This document shows, in pieces, positions 9,763 to 17,404 of a stretch of 22,508 nt of DNA; positions within the stretch are counted from its first letter, which is position 1; each line of letters begins with the position of its first letter. Origin of the DNA: Phytophthora quininea (taxonomy: Eukaryota; Oomycota; Peronosporomycetes; Peronosporales; Peronosporaceae). The position numbers and the translations under genes are program-made. The notes below the pieces were generated by a model. It saw only the letters and a list, made by a program, of their open reading frames with translations, was not told the DNA's origin and searched no databases. Where the stretch lies: the NCBI GenBank assembly GCA_011947345.1, contig JAAVTG010000439.1, positions 1-22,508 of the forward strand, written 5' to 3'.

Positions 9763-11079
9763 TTACTTTTTCGACCACTTTAGCTGCACTACGGACGCAA
9801 TATATATCCCAGTGAGTCCAATGATAATCACAGGTACCATGATCGCCGTGAAGATTGGCTCACCGCCGAGATATTCTCGACAGTAGATGACGGCTTGGAG
9901 AGGCAGGGAGACGATCAGACCGAGCCAGAACACGATGTTGCCCAGTCGGGTGTTGTGGAGACCCCGACCGTACATGATAATCACCACCTGCAGCATCTGA
10001 AGAGTGAAGAAGTACATCTTGACTGCGCGAAATATGATGACAAACACACATTCGTGCAAGATGGACGACAGTAAAAACGTTATCAACGTGGCGTTGAGCT
10101 TGGAGATTTTGAGTCTCTGCTGTGTCTCCAGATACACGTGGCGCCGCAGAAACTTGTGCACTGGTTTGTTCCACTTGCGAGCGAACTCATCGAACGTGGT
10201 GCTGTTCCACCAGTCCGAATAAAACCCTCTGTCGGCAAAGTAAGTGACTTCGGCGAATCCGTTGCAGATTCCCTCGAAGATGACGAACCAAACAATCAAA
10301 TAGCACGTAAGAAACGGCAGCAGTAGAGTCAGCACCGATAGTATGGGGTTCTCCGTTCCAGAGTCCTCTAGCCGCGGCAACACGAAGTTGATGATAATGA
10401 TGTAAAGCGTCGAAATCCCCACGACGATGGAGAATATTTTTTCGGTCAGGTAATCCCATCGGATTCGATCGGTACGTGGAAAGTGTGGCTCGTATATAAG
10501 CGTTGGCATAAATAAGTAGGCTGTGAAGTGCTTGACGTCAACTGTCGACTGTTTTTCCTTGCGTGAAGTGTCCAGCTTCGTTCGAATGAACGAATGCATC
10601 TTCATTAACAACACCAGTCCTTCAAGAAACACCGACACAGCGTGGATGATGTTCCAGTCGTGCCAAGCAATACTCATCACCGTGAAGAAGAACAGCACAC
10701 TCTGGAGCGTGTGGTGAACAATATTGATCAGCAATCCACTTGAAAGCATCTTGGTCGAAGCCATGCACACTGGGATGAAAGCAGTATACGTGAAGAGAGC
10801 TTGAGCAGCGAAGGTGGCGAATACTTCGACCAAATGGGTCGAGTAGAAGACCGACAGCAACAACTCGATTTGGACGGGCTCGTCGGCGATGATTCCGGAA
10901 AGGACAGTCGTGACGGCGTACAGTCCGCCGCTGATCAAAGCGAGGTTGTACATGCCACGTAAATCCGACGAGTACGCATGGGACCGACCGTCTGCCGGGT
11001 CTAGTGGCGACACCATCGCTTGGAACTTGGTGTGTGTCTTGGTGCATTCCAGACTTGGAACTTCGACGTGCGGTGGCAT
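9763..11079 (-). CDS. MBOAT O-acyltransferase, ARE/ACAT-DGAT1-like, copy 1
   Basis: Intact, intronless, 438 residues, multi-pass. The family esterifies sterols or diacylglycerol with acyl-CoA in the ER membrane. Seen here: MPTLIYEPHFPRTDRIRW (191-208), the counterpart of the YxxxYPRTxxxRW motif; FYSDWWNSTTFDEFARKWN (286-304), the FYxDWWN acyl-CoA motif, with WWNST as in sterol acyltransferases; and LHECVF with the putative catalytic His342. KPVHKFLRRHVY resembles fungal ARE1/ARE2. Hydrophobic segments are spaced through the length (for example 42-66, 118-137, 214-235, 253-275, 331-352, 379-399, 407-431). Length is at the short end (yeast ARE proteins exceed 600) because the variable N-terminus is only about 40 residues. 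Sterol versus diacylglycerol specificity cannot be decided from sequence. It is the most distal member of a three-gene same-strand array, 147 bp downstream of copy 2. Confidence 0.88.
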   Translation of the reverse strand: MPPHVEVPSLECTKTHTKFQAMVSPLDPADGRSHAYSSDLRGMYNLALISGGLYAVTTVLSGIIADEPVQIELLLSVFYSTHLVEVFATFAAQALFTYTAFIPVCMASTKMLSSGLLINIVHHTLQSVLFFFTVMSIAWHDWNIIHAVSVFLEGLVLLMKMHSFIRTKLDTSRKEKQSTVDVKHFTAYLFMPTLIYEPHFPRTDRIRWDYLTEKIFSIVVGISTLYIIIINFVLPRLEDSGTENPILSVLTLLLPFLTCYLIVWFVIFEGICNGFAEVTYFADRGFYSDWWNSTTFDEFARKWNKPVHKFLRRHVYLETQQRLKISKLNATLITFLLSSILHECVFVIIFRAVKMYFFTLQMLQVVIIMYGRGLHNTRLGNIVFWLGLIVSLPLQAVIYCREYLGGEPIFTAIMVPVIIIGLTGIYIASVVQLKWSKK

Positions 11080-11226
11080 CTTGCAGCGACTTAGATCAAG
11101 GCTTTTTGATTATGTCGAGAAGAAGAGAAGAACAGCAAAATGGACCTCTACTGACCCACCACCAGGCCGTGGAGCGTCAACATGCGGGACAAGATGGCGC
11201 ACAACGAAGTGCGTTGTATTTTAGAC
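11080..11226 (-). promoter_or_regulatory. Intergenic region and presumed promoter of MBOAT copy 1
   Basis: This 147-bp gap between the stop of copy 2 and the start of copy 1 holds the 3' UTR of one and the promoter of the other. On the minus strand a pyrimidine-rich stretch follows TCCATTTTGC, vaguely like the oomycete Inr/FPR core promoter, but the match is weak. Assignment is by position. Confidence 0.4.
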
Positions 11227-12576
11227 CTACAGTTCCGTTTTCTTCCGTTTGATGTGCATGAAGGACGCGAAGAGGATCCCGCTGAAGACGACGGCTATGA
11301 CTGGTAGCATGATGGCCGTGAAAATCGGTTCGCCTCCGTGATATTCACGACAGTAAATGACGGCTTGTAGCGGCAACGCGAGGATCAAACCGAGCCAGAA
11401 AATCATGTTTCCGAGCTGAGAGCCACGCAGACCTCGGCCATAGACAATCAAGATGACCTGCGCCATCTGAAGCGTGAAGAAGTACATTTTGACGACCCGA
11501 AAGACGATGACGAACACGCATTCGTGCAAGATCGATGATAAGAAGAACGTGAGCAACGTGGCGTTGAGTTTCGAGATGTTGTAGCTGTCCCGAGTGTCCA
11601 GATACACGTGCCGCAGCAAGAACTCGTGGACCGGTTTGTTCCACTTCCGAGCGAACTCGTCAAACGTTGTGCTGTTCCACCAGTCAGAATAAAATTCACG
11701 ATCGGCGAAATAGGTCACCTCGGCTAGACCATTGCAGATATTTTCAAAGATGATGAACCACCCCAATAGATAGCACGTGAGGAACGGCAGCAGCAAATGC
11801 AAGACCGACAGGATGGGGTTCTCCGTTCCCGAAGCTTCCAGTCGAGGCATCACATGATTCGACACGATGATGAACAGCGTCGAAATCCCCAAGACGATCG
11901 ATAGCACTTTCTTGACCACATATCCCCAGCGGATGTGATCCGTACGAGGGAAATCTGGCTCGTAGACCAACGTGGGCATCCAGAGGTAGACACTAAAGTC
12001 CTTGATGTCTGGTGGTGAGTACGTGCCTTCCCTACGAATACTCTCCAGCTTCGTACGGGTGTACGAATGCATCTTCATCATCAACACGAGTCCTTCGAGG
12101 AACGCAGAGATGGCATGGATGGGGTACCAATCTCGCCACGCAATACACACGACGGTGAAGAAGAACAGCAAACTCTGCAGAGTGTGGTGTACAGTGTGAA
12201 TGAACAGTCGTCGACCGGAGAACCACTTCATACCAGCCATGTACACAGGAATGAAAGCACAGTACGCGTACGCGCCTTGGCACGCGAAAGTCGCAAACAC
12301 TTCCAGTATTTCCGTTGAGAAGAAGATCGACACCAACAGGTTCAAGTCCACCACAGTCTCCTCGCCAGTGATGAGGCCAGTCAAGATGGTCGTGAAGGTG
12401 TAAAGAGCACCGCATACCAAACCGAGATTGTAGACCCCGCGCAGATCCGATGTATGCACAACGGAGCGAGTGTCGACTGGGTCCAGGGGCGATACGATCG
12501 CTTGGAATCTTTTCACGCGCTTCTCACTTTCGGTCAACACGCGTGTTTTGGCTGCAATGCCGCCGTGTGGGAGCAT
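11227..12576 (-). CDS. MBOAT O-acyltransferase, ARE/ACAT-DGAT1-like, copy 2
   Basis: Intact, intronless, 449 residues, aligning end to end with copies 1 and 3. It keeps every family mark: YEPDFPRTDHIRW (205-217), FYSDWWNSTTFDEF (295-308), KPVHEFLLRHVYLDT and LHECVF with putative catalytic His351. The conserved N-terminal block RFQAIVSPLDPVDTRS and SDLRGVYNLGL shows that the short cytosolic N-terminus is shared by the array. The first 20 residues and parts of the loop after the second membrane segment (ITGEETVVDLNLLVS) differ from copy 1, so the duplication is not recent. The tail IKRKKTEL is basic but does not fit a strict KKxx ER-retrieval signal. Reaction expected from the family: acyl-CoA plus sterol or diacylglycerol to neutral lipid at the ER. 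ATG 12576 is chosen to match the length of copy 1. Confidence 0.88.
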   Translation of the reverse strand: MLPHGGIAAKTRVLTESEKRVKRFQAIVSPLDPVDTRSVVHTSDLRGVYNLGLVCGALYTFTTILTGLITGEETVVDLNLLVSIFFSTEILEVFATFACQGAYAYCAFIPVYMAGMKWFSGRRLFIHTVHHTLQSLLFFFTVVCIAWRDWYPIHAISAFLEGLVLMMKMHSYTRTKLESIRREGTYSPPDIKDFSVYLWMPTLVYEPDFPRTDHIRWGYVVKKVLSIVLGISTLFIIVSNHVMPRLEASGTENPILSVLHLLLPFLTCYLLGWFIIFENICNGLAEVTYFADREFYSDWWNSTTFDEFARKWNKPVHEFLLRHVYLDTRDSYNISKLNATLLTFFLSSILHECVFVIVFRVVKMYFFTLQMAQVILIVYGRGLRGSQLGNMIFWLGLILALPLQAVIYCREYHGGEPIFTAIMLPVIAVVFSGILFASFMHIKRKKTEL

Positions 12577-12838
12577 TTGGCCTGCTGCAGCTTTTCAAGG
12601 AATGGCCAGCTGAAAAAGTATCTCTGAATCGACGCCTTGTCCGATCCAGTGTATCTTTTACAAAGAAAATGTCATTTGGAATTTCTGTCAGAATTAAACA
12701 ATACAAGAAACACTTAATTAAAGAAAACATTCGAATCGGGCAAACACGTTGGAGTTCACCCCCTCAGAATACTGTTAGCGCCAACTGCTTAATAATACGT
12801 TGCTTATGTATTCATTTCTAAAGTCATGTCTATTTTCT
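12577..12838. other. Upstream region of MBOAT copy 2
   Basis: AT-rich sequence without a convincing gene. By position it should contain the promoter of MBOAT copy 2. No TATA box or repeat was identified with confidence. Confidence 0.4.
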
Positions 12839-13005
12839 ATGTGGAGCTCTCCCTCGGCAGTGCCGGCGTTGCAGCGTACAGAGGAGCGTCGACGGTATAT
12901 GAAGTTAGCGCGTCAGGAAGCGGTATTGGCGATCGCGGTTGAGCTTCCTGGGTCAGCAAAACAGCCTATGCGTTTTAAAACCGTGCAAGATATTCGTTTA
13001 TCGAG
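12839..13005 (+). CDS. Possible isolated first exon, hypothetical
   Basis: From ATG 12839 the frame reads MWSSPSAVPALQR, then a charged stretch (TEERRRYMKLARQEAVLAIA), and reaches a strong donor, GAG followed by gtgagt, at 13006, just before an in-frame stop. An acceptor-like ttgttag follows at about 13060. This looks like a first exon, but the sequence beyond is better read on the opposite strand (12975-13646), so the rest of the gene is not apparent. It may be the remnant of a broken gene. No family recognised. Confidence 0.25.
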
Positions 13006-13646
13006 GTGAGTTGGCCAAGCATGTTTTCAAGGACTGACGCCAAATGTGTGTCATTGTTAGGGGCAGATCTGCCAACGTGAGTGTGGTTTGCTGTAAGCCG
13101 CCGCGACGTTAGATGGCGTCCCCATTTGCAGCATGTGGCTATTGACACTGATAACCCAAGACGTGTGTTTGTCGCCGCGATGCCGCGCTCGAGCTCGAAC
13201 AAGTATTTGCCCACATACGGCGATGACGCTGCGCTGAATCGCGTGGTCTCAAGCTCTTCCTCAATAGGCATAAGAAGGGCTGCAAACGTGACGTCGACGT
13301 CTTCGATGGCGGCGTTGTAGCAAGGGTCAGACATTCCAATAGCGCGGCGAAAGGGCTCGTCGCGGAGGGTGACGACATCGCCGATTTCCTGTGCTGTTAG
13401 TTGTTCGTGGAGGTCGCGAATGCTCGGAGTCACTACCGATAAGTCAGATGTATCATACCCAGCTAGCACTTTACCCATGCTTAGATCTTCTTTTGTTGCC
13501 GTGCGTATGTAGACAAATGCCTTTGTTACCGATTCAAGCAGCCATGCATCTTGAGTGGATATCCGAGTGGATATCCACTGTATTGCCAACTTTGGCGAGG
13601 CATTTCCGTGCACAATGGAGCCGTGGCGAAGAGAATGGCTCGTCAT
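12975..13646 (-). CDS. Unrecognised hypothetical protein
   Basis: An uninterrupted frame of about 220 codons. The middle looks like real protein: KVLAGYDTSDLSVVTPSIRD, then AQEIGDVVTLRDEPFRRAIG and DVDVTFAALLMPIEEELETT. The last 50 residues (CCKWGRHLTSRRLTANHTH onward) look less protein-like and may be intronic or beyond a missed splice site. No motif, membrane segment or signal peptide identifies it. The true start may lie upstream or in another exon; ATG 13646 is simply the first in frame. The 3' end overlaps the possible exon on the other strand. It lies in the decayed stretch between MBOAT copies 2 and 3, so it may be a gene fragment. Confidence 0.35.
   Translation of the reverse strand: MTSHSLRHGSIVHGNASPKLAIQWISTRISTQDAWLLESVTKAFVYIRTATKEDLSMGKVLAGYDTSDLSVVTPSIRDLHEQLTAQEIGDVVTLRDEPFRRAIGMSDPCYNAAIEDVDVTFAALLMPIEEELETTRFSAASSPYVGKYLFELERGIAATNTRLGLSVSIATCCKWGRHLTSRRLTANHTHVGRSAPNNDTHLASVLENMLGQLTSINEYLARF
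13553..13579. repeat. 12-bp tandem duplication containing a palindrome
   Basis: GAGTGGATATCC occurs twice in direct succession (13553-13564 and 13565-13576), and the second copy plus ACT forms the palindrome AGTGGATATCCACT (13566-13579). In the minus-strand frame it encodes the repeated stretch WISTRIST. Confidence 0.8.
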
Positions 13647-13736
13647 GTTGTGAGTCACAGCTTAGCGAGCAGTATGTGATAATTTTGACAACGTTTTCTT
13701 ATAACCTCTGCGATATAGCTTAGGTCGTTTACTCTC

Positions 13737-14206
13737 TCATTTGTATGTTGGCTGTGCAGCGCTGTCATCTTTCTTCTCTAGGCTCTCACAGCACACAGCG
13801 ACTTCCTCTTGGGTGTACGTCTGACCGTCGGGTAGGTCAAAGACGGCATACCGTGGCACAAGGTGAAACAAGTATCCAGCCGGTTCGTTGTAGGACACGA
13901 ACAGCAAGCCGAACGCGTGCAGCATGCAATGCTGCCATTGCTGCGGGACTTGAAGACGGAGACGCCTAGCACAACGGACGTCTCAATTCGGGCGATATGA
14001 AGGAAGAGCTCACCAGACGCACCTATCGAGAGCTGCTGCTTGTGGGCAGAGCAGGTGCCGATTGCGCGGCCAAACGTGTCCCACATCATGTTCAACAGAG
14101 AGGCGTCGTGGACCGACTTGAGCCGGTTGGCACATCCGCATGTACAATTAAGTGCTCGACAAATACTCGTTGACAGTACAACCTGGTGCATCGTTGGCTC
14201 GAACAT
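13737..14206 (-). CDS. Unrecognised protein fragment, frameshifted
   Basis: Two overlapping frames read as one protein: MHQVVLSTSICRALNC through SIGASGELFLHIARIETSVV and LGVSVFK, then, after one missing G near 13948-13952, VPQQWQHCMLHAFGLLFVSY, NEPAGYLFHLVPRYAVFDLP and DGQTYTQEEV, ending DDSAAQPTYK at a stop. The joined piece is about 150 residues, and its hydrophobic and charged pattern suggests a folded domain. Upstream on the same strand, 14342-14215, a short helical-looking stretch (IRDKMTANIEVRNLRTNVRA) may be an earlier part of the same gene in another frame. No family recognised. The break is of the same one-base-loss kind seen in conserved genes of the window. Confidence 0.4.
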
Positions 14207-14541
14207 TCGTTCGCAAATTGCGTACCTCTATGTTGGCAGTCATTTTGTCTCTAATTTTGTTATGCGCTGAGTATCGGACAGCGAACTGTGGTACCATTCT
14301 TTCAACCTGTTGAGAGCCTGCAAAGTAGCCTAACGATGACAAAGTTCAACGCTGTTTGGTCTGCGTTGTAGACCTCTGTGCGACTGCGCTCGAACTTCAT
14401 GTCTTAAACCTTCCTTGTGAACTCCTCTGTAACGAGTTAAAACGCGGCCTTTTTCCACAGCATCTTGGATATCGGCTGCGTTCATGGTTGCATTCTCCAG
14501 GACAACGGTTTCCGAGTTGTCATCATTGTTGTTCACCATGT
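14207..14541. other. Unassigned stretch between hypothetical gene and gag relic
   Basis: Short minus-strand frames exist (14330-14545 begins MNMVNNNDDNSETVVLENAT; 14342-14215 is charged and helical-looking), but none can be tied to a known gene. This may be decayed retroelement sequence downstream of the gag relic or a distal part of the neighbouring hypothetical gene. Confidence 0.3.
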
Positions 14542-15412
14542 TCACCCGAGCCTGCCCAAGACGACGCGTCTAGTTAAAACGGTTGTATCTCGGCGGGTTA
14601 GTTCTGGCTCTCCGCTGCGATCGAATTGGACAATGGTTTGCATATGAGCAGCACTTCCACACCTGAAGCATAGGTTCCGGCGTGTGCACTCTTCTCGCGA
14701 AGGTACATGCACATTGTCGATCTCCATCGGCTCAGCTCCATCATTGTTTTCATCGTTTCAACGCTTGTGATCATAGGAACGGTACTTGGATCCGTCCGAA
14801 CGTTTATGATGAGGGTGAGATCGATCGTAGTCCAACGCTGTAGCGACAGCTTTTGAAAGCGTCTCGCAACGTTTCTACTGGACTTCTTCGCGTGTACTGG
14901 ATGATAGACCACATAGGAAGTAACTAATTTTGTCGAATTCTTCCATCGTCTTAACCTGTGTTACTAGGTCGCGGAACTTGCTGTTATACTCAGGCAAGTC
15001 CTTACACTGTTTCTCCTTAGGTCGTTCATCTGCTCGCGCAGGCGTTCTTGCACGTCCTCGGGTACAAACACAGCTTCCAACCTCTTGAAGAAGTCGTCAA
15101 CACTTAAGAATGTTTTCTTTTCAGCCATGTACTAGTGTGCAGCACCAAGCTTTAGTGTTCTAGCGAAGATTGCCAGAATCCTATCCTTTATGTCGGTCTT
15201 TTTGTACTTGATTGCCTTTGCCTGGAAGTATTGATCGATACTCTGCTTGTACAGTTCAAACGGCTAATCTAAAGTGCTCTGTACGCGGGCAACTTCATGC
15301 CTTTGAGTTTAAGCTCCGAGATTTGAATCATCTCTGTGAACTGCTTGATAAGCTCGTCCTGCTTCTCTATCGAGGCGAGCATCGTCTGCATTAACTGGGC
15401 AGGGTCTGCCAT
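14542..15412 (-). mobile_element. Decayed retrotransposon gag region
   Basis: Read on the minus strand from ATG 15412, three frames together give a gag-like polyprotein. It starts MADPAQLMQTMLASIEKQDE with a coiled N-terminus, then PFELYKQSIDQYFQAKAIKY, then FLSVDDFFKRLEAVFVPEDV, then CKDLPEYNSKFRDLVTQVKT with DKISYFLCGLS, as in gag proteins of Ty3/gypsy-type elements. It ends at CFRCGSAAHM (about 14641-14672), a zinc knuckle that has lost its final cysteine. At least four stop codons and two frame changes interrupt it. No protease, reverse transcriptase or integrase was seen, so only a gag-side fragment remains. Unlike the homopolymer slips elsewhere, the many true stop codons indicate genuine decay. 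Confidence 0.7.
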
Positions 15413-15669
15413 ACTTGATACTTGTAGAATCGATCAACTATCAATGGTTCGTGGAGTAACGACAGAAACATGTTACAAGGAATAGCAATGCTTACCCTAT
15501 TATTCGAGGTGATCTTGGTCTTTATTTTTTTACTTAGCTGAAGAGCTCTTGGCGCCATTGAGATGACGCTTGTGGACTTTTTTCGGGTCAACTGCTGCGC
15601 AGGTCAAATGTGGGTCAACACATTGTCCGAGTCAAAATCGGGTCGAAATTTTCGTGGGTCAAATATTGA
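15413..15669. other. Non-coding stretch upstream of the gag relic
   Basis: No gene seen. From 15586 to 15664 a loose series of GGTCAA-type motifs occurs (see findings). By position it could be the leader or long terminal repeat of the gag-bearing element, but no matching second LTR was found in the window. Confidence 0.35.
15586..15664. repeat. Cluster of degenerate GGGTCAA motifs
   Basis: GGTC followed by A-rich sequence recurs at 15587, 15603, 15613, 15642 (as GGTCGAA) and 15658, with a related AGTCAAAA at 15631. Spacing is irregular (10-29 bp). This is weak repetition seen by eye. Confidence 0.4.
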
Positions 15670-15939
15670 TCAATTCTTATAACCCTCAAGCACAGCTTGA
15701 GGGTTGACTAACACGTCAACAACACCACGACGCTTCTTGGCGGAACCCTCGCTTTCATGCGTTTTTACTAGCTAGAGCAGCGCCTTCAAAATCTGGTCAG
15801 ATTTGGCGATCGACTTGTAGAGGTCCTTGCGAGCCTTGTTTGGGAGAAGTGGATTGTCCACCGAAAGCCGTATAAAAAAGCTGACAAGCTTCGGGTCCTT
15901 GTCACTAGCGTAGACAATGGATGGCTTAACTCGTGTCAT
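15670..15939 (-). pseudogene. Relic open frame with one internal stop
   Basis: From ATG 15939 the frame reads MTRVKPSIVYASDKDPKLVS, then FFIRLSVDNPLLPNKARKDL and IAKSDQILKALL, hits a single TAG at 15772-15774, and continues LVKTHESEGSAKKRRGVVDV, ending LEGYKN and TGA (15670-15672). Composition looks like real protein on both sides of the stop. It lies about 260 bp upstream of the gag relic on the same strand, so it might be part of that element or an older gene into which it inserted. Not recognised. Confidence 0.4.
15681..15705. other. Perfect 11-bp inverted repeat with 3-base loop
   Basis: AACCCTCAAGC (15681-15691), loop ACA (15692-15694), GCTTGAGGGTT (15695-15705). The stem is perfect. 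It lies inside the last codons of the relic frame 15670-15939. It could be a hairpin in RNA, a protein-binding palindrome or a leftover of a small inverted-repeat element. Confidence 0.8.
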
Positions 15940-16200
15940 AACCTAGCCCAACCGGGTCAAAACAACGCGAGTTTTCTGGGACAGGTATACCAAGATCACA
16001 CACAGACGATACCGGTTAGCCTAAGACTTTTATGTCCAACATGAACGCTTAGGGTGAATCAACGGGGCTGGTGCAAGAACAGTATTTACAGCTATAGTCA
16101 AGCACAAATAGCCGTGGCAGAGCACTCAATGACCAGAAACCGAAATTACGGTTCTAGCTACGCGGATGGGTAATCAGGAACAACACTTTAGCCCTCACAC
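15940..16200. other. Unassigned intergenic stretch
   Basis: No open frame, repeat or RNA gene supported. A short CGGGTCAAAACAA (about 15954) resembles the GGGTCAA motifs further left. Confidence 0.4.
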
Positions 16201-16476
16201 CCAAAACTCCCGTGGATCTGCAGCGGATAGCGACGACCGTTCCCCCGTGCTACCAGATGCTGGGATGCGGTTGGCGGCGGCGCGGTGAGGTAAGCGTTGG
16301 TTGGAGACTTGTGGGGGACGACTCAAATTGGAAACTGAATTACGTTTGTGTTGTTCTCTTTGCTAGCCATGGAGGCGCTGTTGGCTTCTCAAAAGTGGGT
16401 AAGTTTCTTTTTCTTTGCCTATACTAAACCTAAATATAAAATGTTTTCCTTTCCTTTGTTTTCCTAAGAGTTGCAG
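16201..16476 (+). pseudogene. Probable severed 5' end of a gene: leader intron, tiny first coding exon, second intron
   Basis: Two strong intron signatures flank a 30-base coding exon. The first intron runs 16290 (GTGAG followed by gtaagcg) to 16366 (ttctctttgctag); then comes CC and ATG 16369 giving MEALLASQKW; then a second donor, TGG followed by gtaagt, at 16399, with a ctaaac branch-like motif and a T-rich tract ending at an acceptor at 16468 or 16476. No matching downstream exon was found. Beyond 16476 lies hairpin-rich sequence of mobile-element character. The simplest reading is a gene cut off by an insertion or deletion. Splice-site quality is clear; gene identity is unknown. Confidence 0.4.
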
Positions 16477-16612
16477 TTGGGTGCTAAGCACTCAAGTGCT
16501 GAGTGTCTACCGTGCGCTCCTGGCCTCACAAGGCAGGCTGGCGCGCAGGACAGCACGCCAGGAGGAAGCTGGCTAGGGCGTGCTGACCTGCACGCACCCG
16601 GCCTGACAGACC
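16477..16612. repeat. GC-rich hairpin cluster, possible LTR or transposon end
   Basis: Several inverted repeats are packed into about 130 bp. CTAAGCACT (16484-16492) pairs with AGTGCTGAG (16495-16503, one mismatch). CTGGCGCGC (16538-16546) pairs with GCACGCCAG (16553-16561, one mismatch). CTCCTGGC (16517-16524) pairs with GCCAGGAG (16557-16564). GCGTGC (16578-16583) pairs with GCACGC (16590-16595). Such a cluster beside a truncated gene suggests the end of a mobile element, but no partner end was identified. Confidence 0.5.
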
Positions 16613-17404
16613 ACAGTAATAATCGGTTTCACCAGAACGTTACATAATAGAAATTCTTGAATTACACGAACTGGGTTGCTAGTGTCTTGTACAGAGTAGA
16701 TGACAATGAGATCAGCATAGTAACTAACAAGAACGGACGAAGTAGCTTCATCTCAAGACAATTGACTTCACACAACAATATATCAGCCAAGCGAAACGTG
16801 ATATGATAGCCCTTCCACAATTAATGCACTTTGAACAAATCTATAGTTTCAACCTGCACGATCGTGTTGAAAATACGCAAGTTCTACCGCCGCCCCGAGA
16901 TGGAAGACGCTGTCTTGATCGAACAGGAAGCAAATAGAACGTTTCTGTCTCCATCCATCCACGCAAAGAACTCCTGTGATTTCACTCATTCACCCGTACT
17001 TGGGGGCCACGCTCCGCGATAAGATTTTCAACCCTTGCCCCCGGGTGGATCTGGGCGACCACTAACCATACCTGTGCAGTCGGACGAGGTTGACCTGGCT
17101 ACCCTCTCGAAGGTGAACAGTATTTTTTTCTCTCCATTGTAACAACATTTTCTCGATCCATGATTACGTTGGTAAAAAGGTACTCCTTTAAGTGATAGCT
17201 CATTTGAAATAATTTTCAATAAACTCATTTTATTTAAAAATCTACTATGATATTCAAAATTATATGAAAAGGCAATGTACATGTACATAACTTTTTTCTG
17301 TAATCGAGGCTCACGAAGCTTTTGCTGGCACTATGCAGTGATCCTCTTTTGTTTTGAAAAGTATCTTTGACAGCAGTTCGCTGGATGGAGAAATGCTGCC
17401 CGAT
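16613..17404. other. Unassigned, mostly AT-rich stretch
   Basis: No convincing gene. A short plus-strand frame (16831-17022) and a minus-strand frame (17028-17288) lack recognisable content. The segment may be internal sequence of the element whose end lies at 16477-16612, or the 3' flank of MBOAT copy 3. No tRNA or repeat array was seen. Confidence 0.4.

Noticed and set aside
16578..16605. Helitron 3' end (hairpin GCGTGC/GCACGC followed by CTGA)
   Set aside because: The stem is short, the CTRR-like motif is trivial, and no helicase or 5' TC end was found. Kept only as a hairpin cluster.
17028..17288. 86-codon minus-strand frame between the hairpin cluster and MBOAT copy 3
   Set aside because: AT-rich, no conserved motif, no splice or promoter context.
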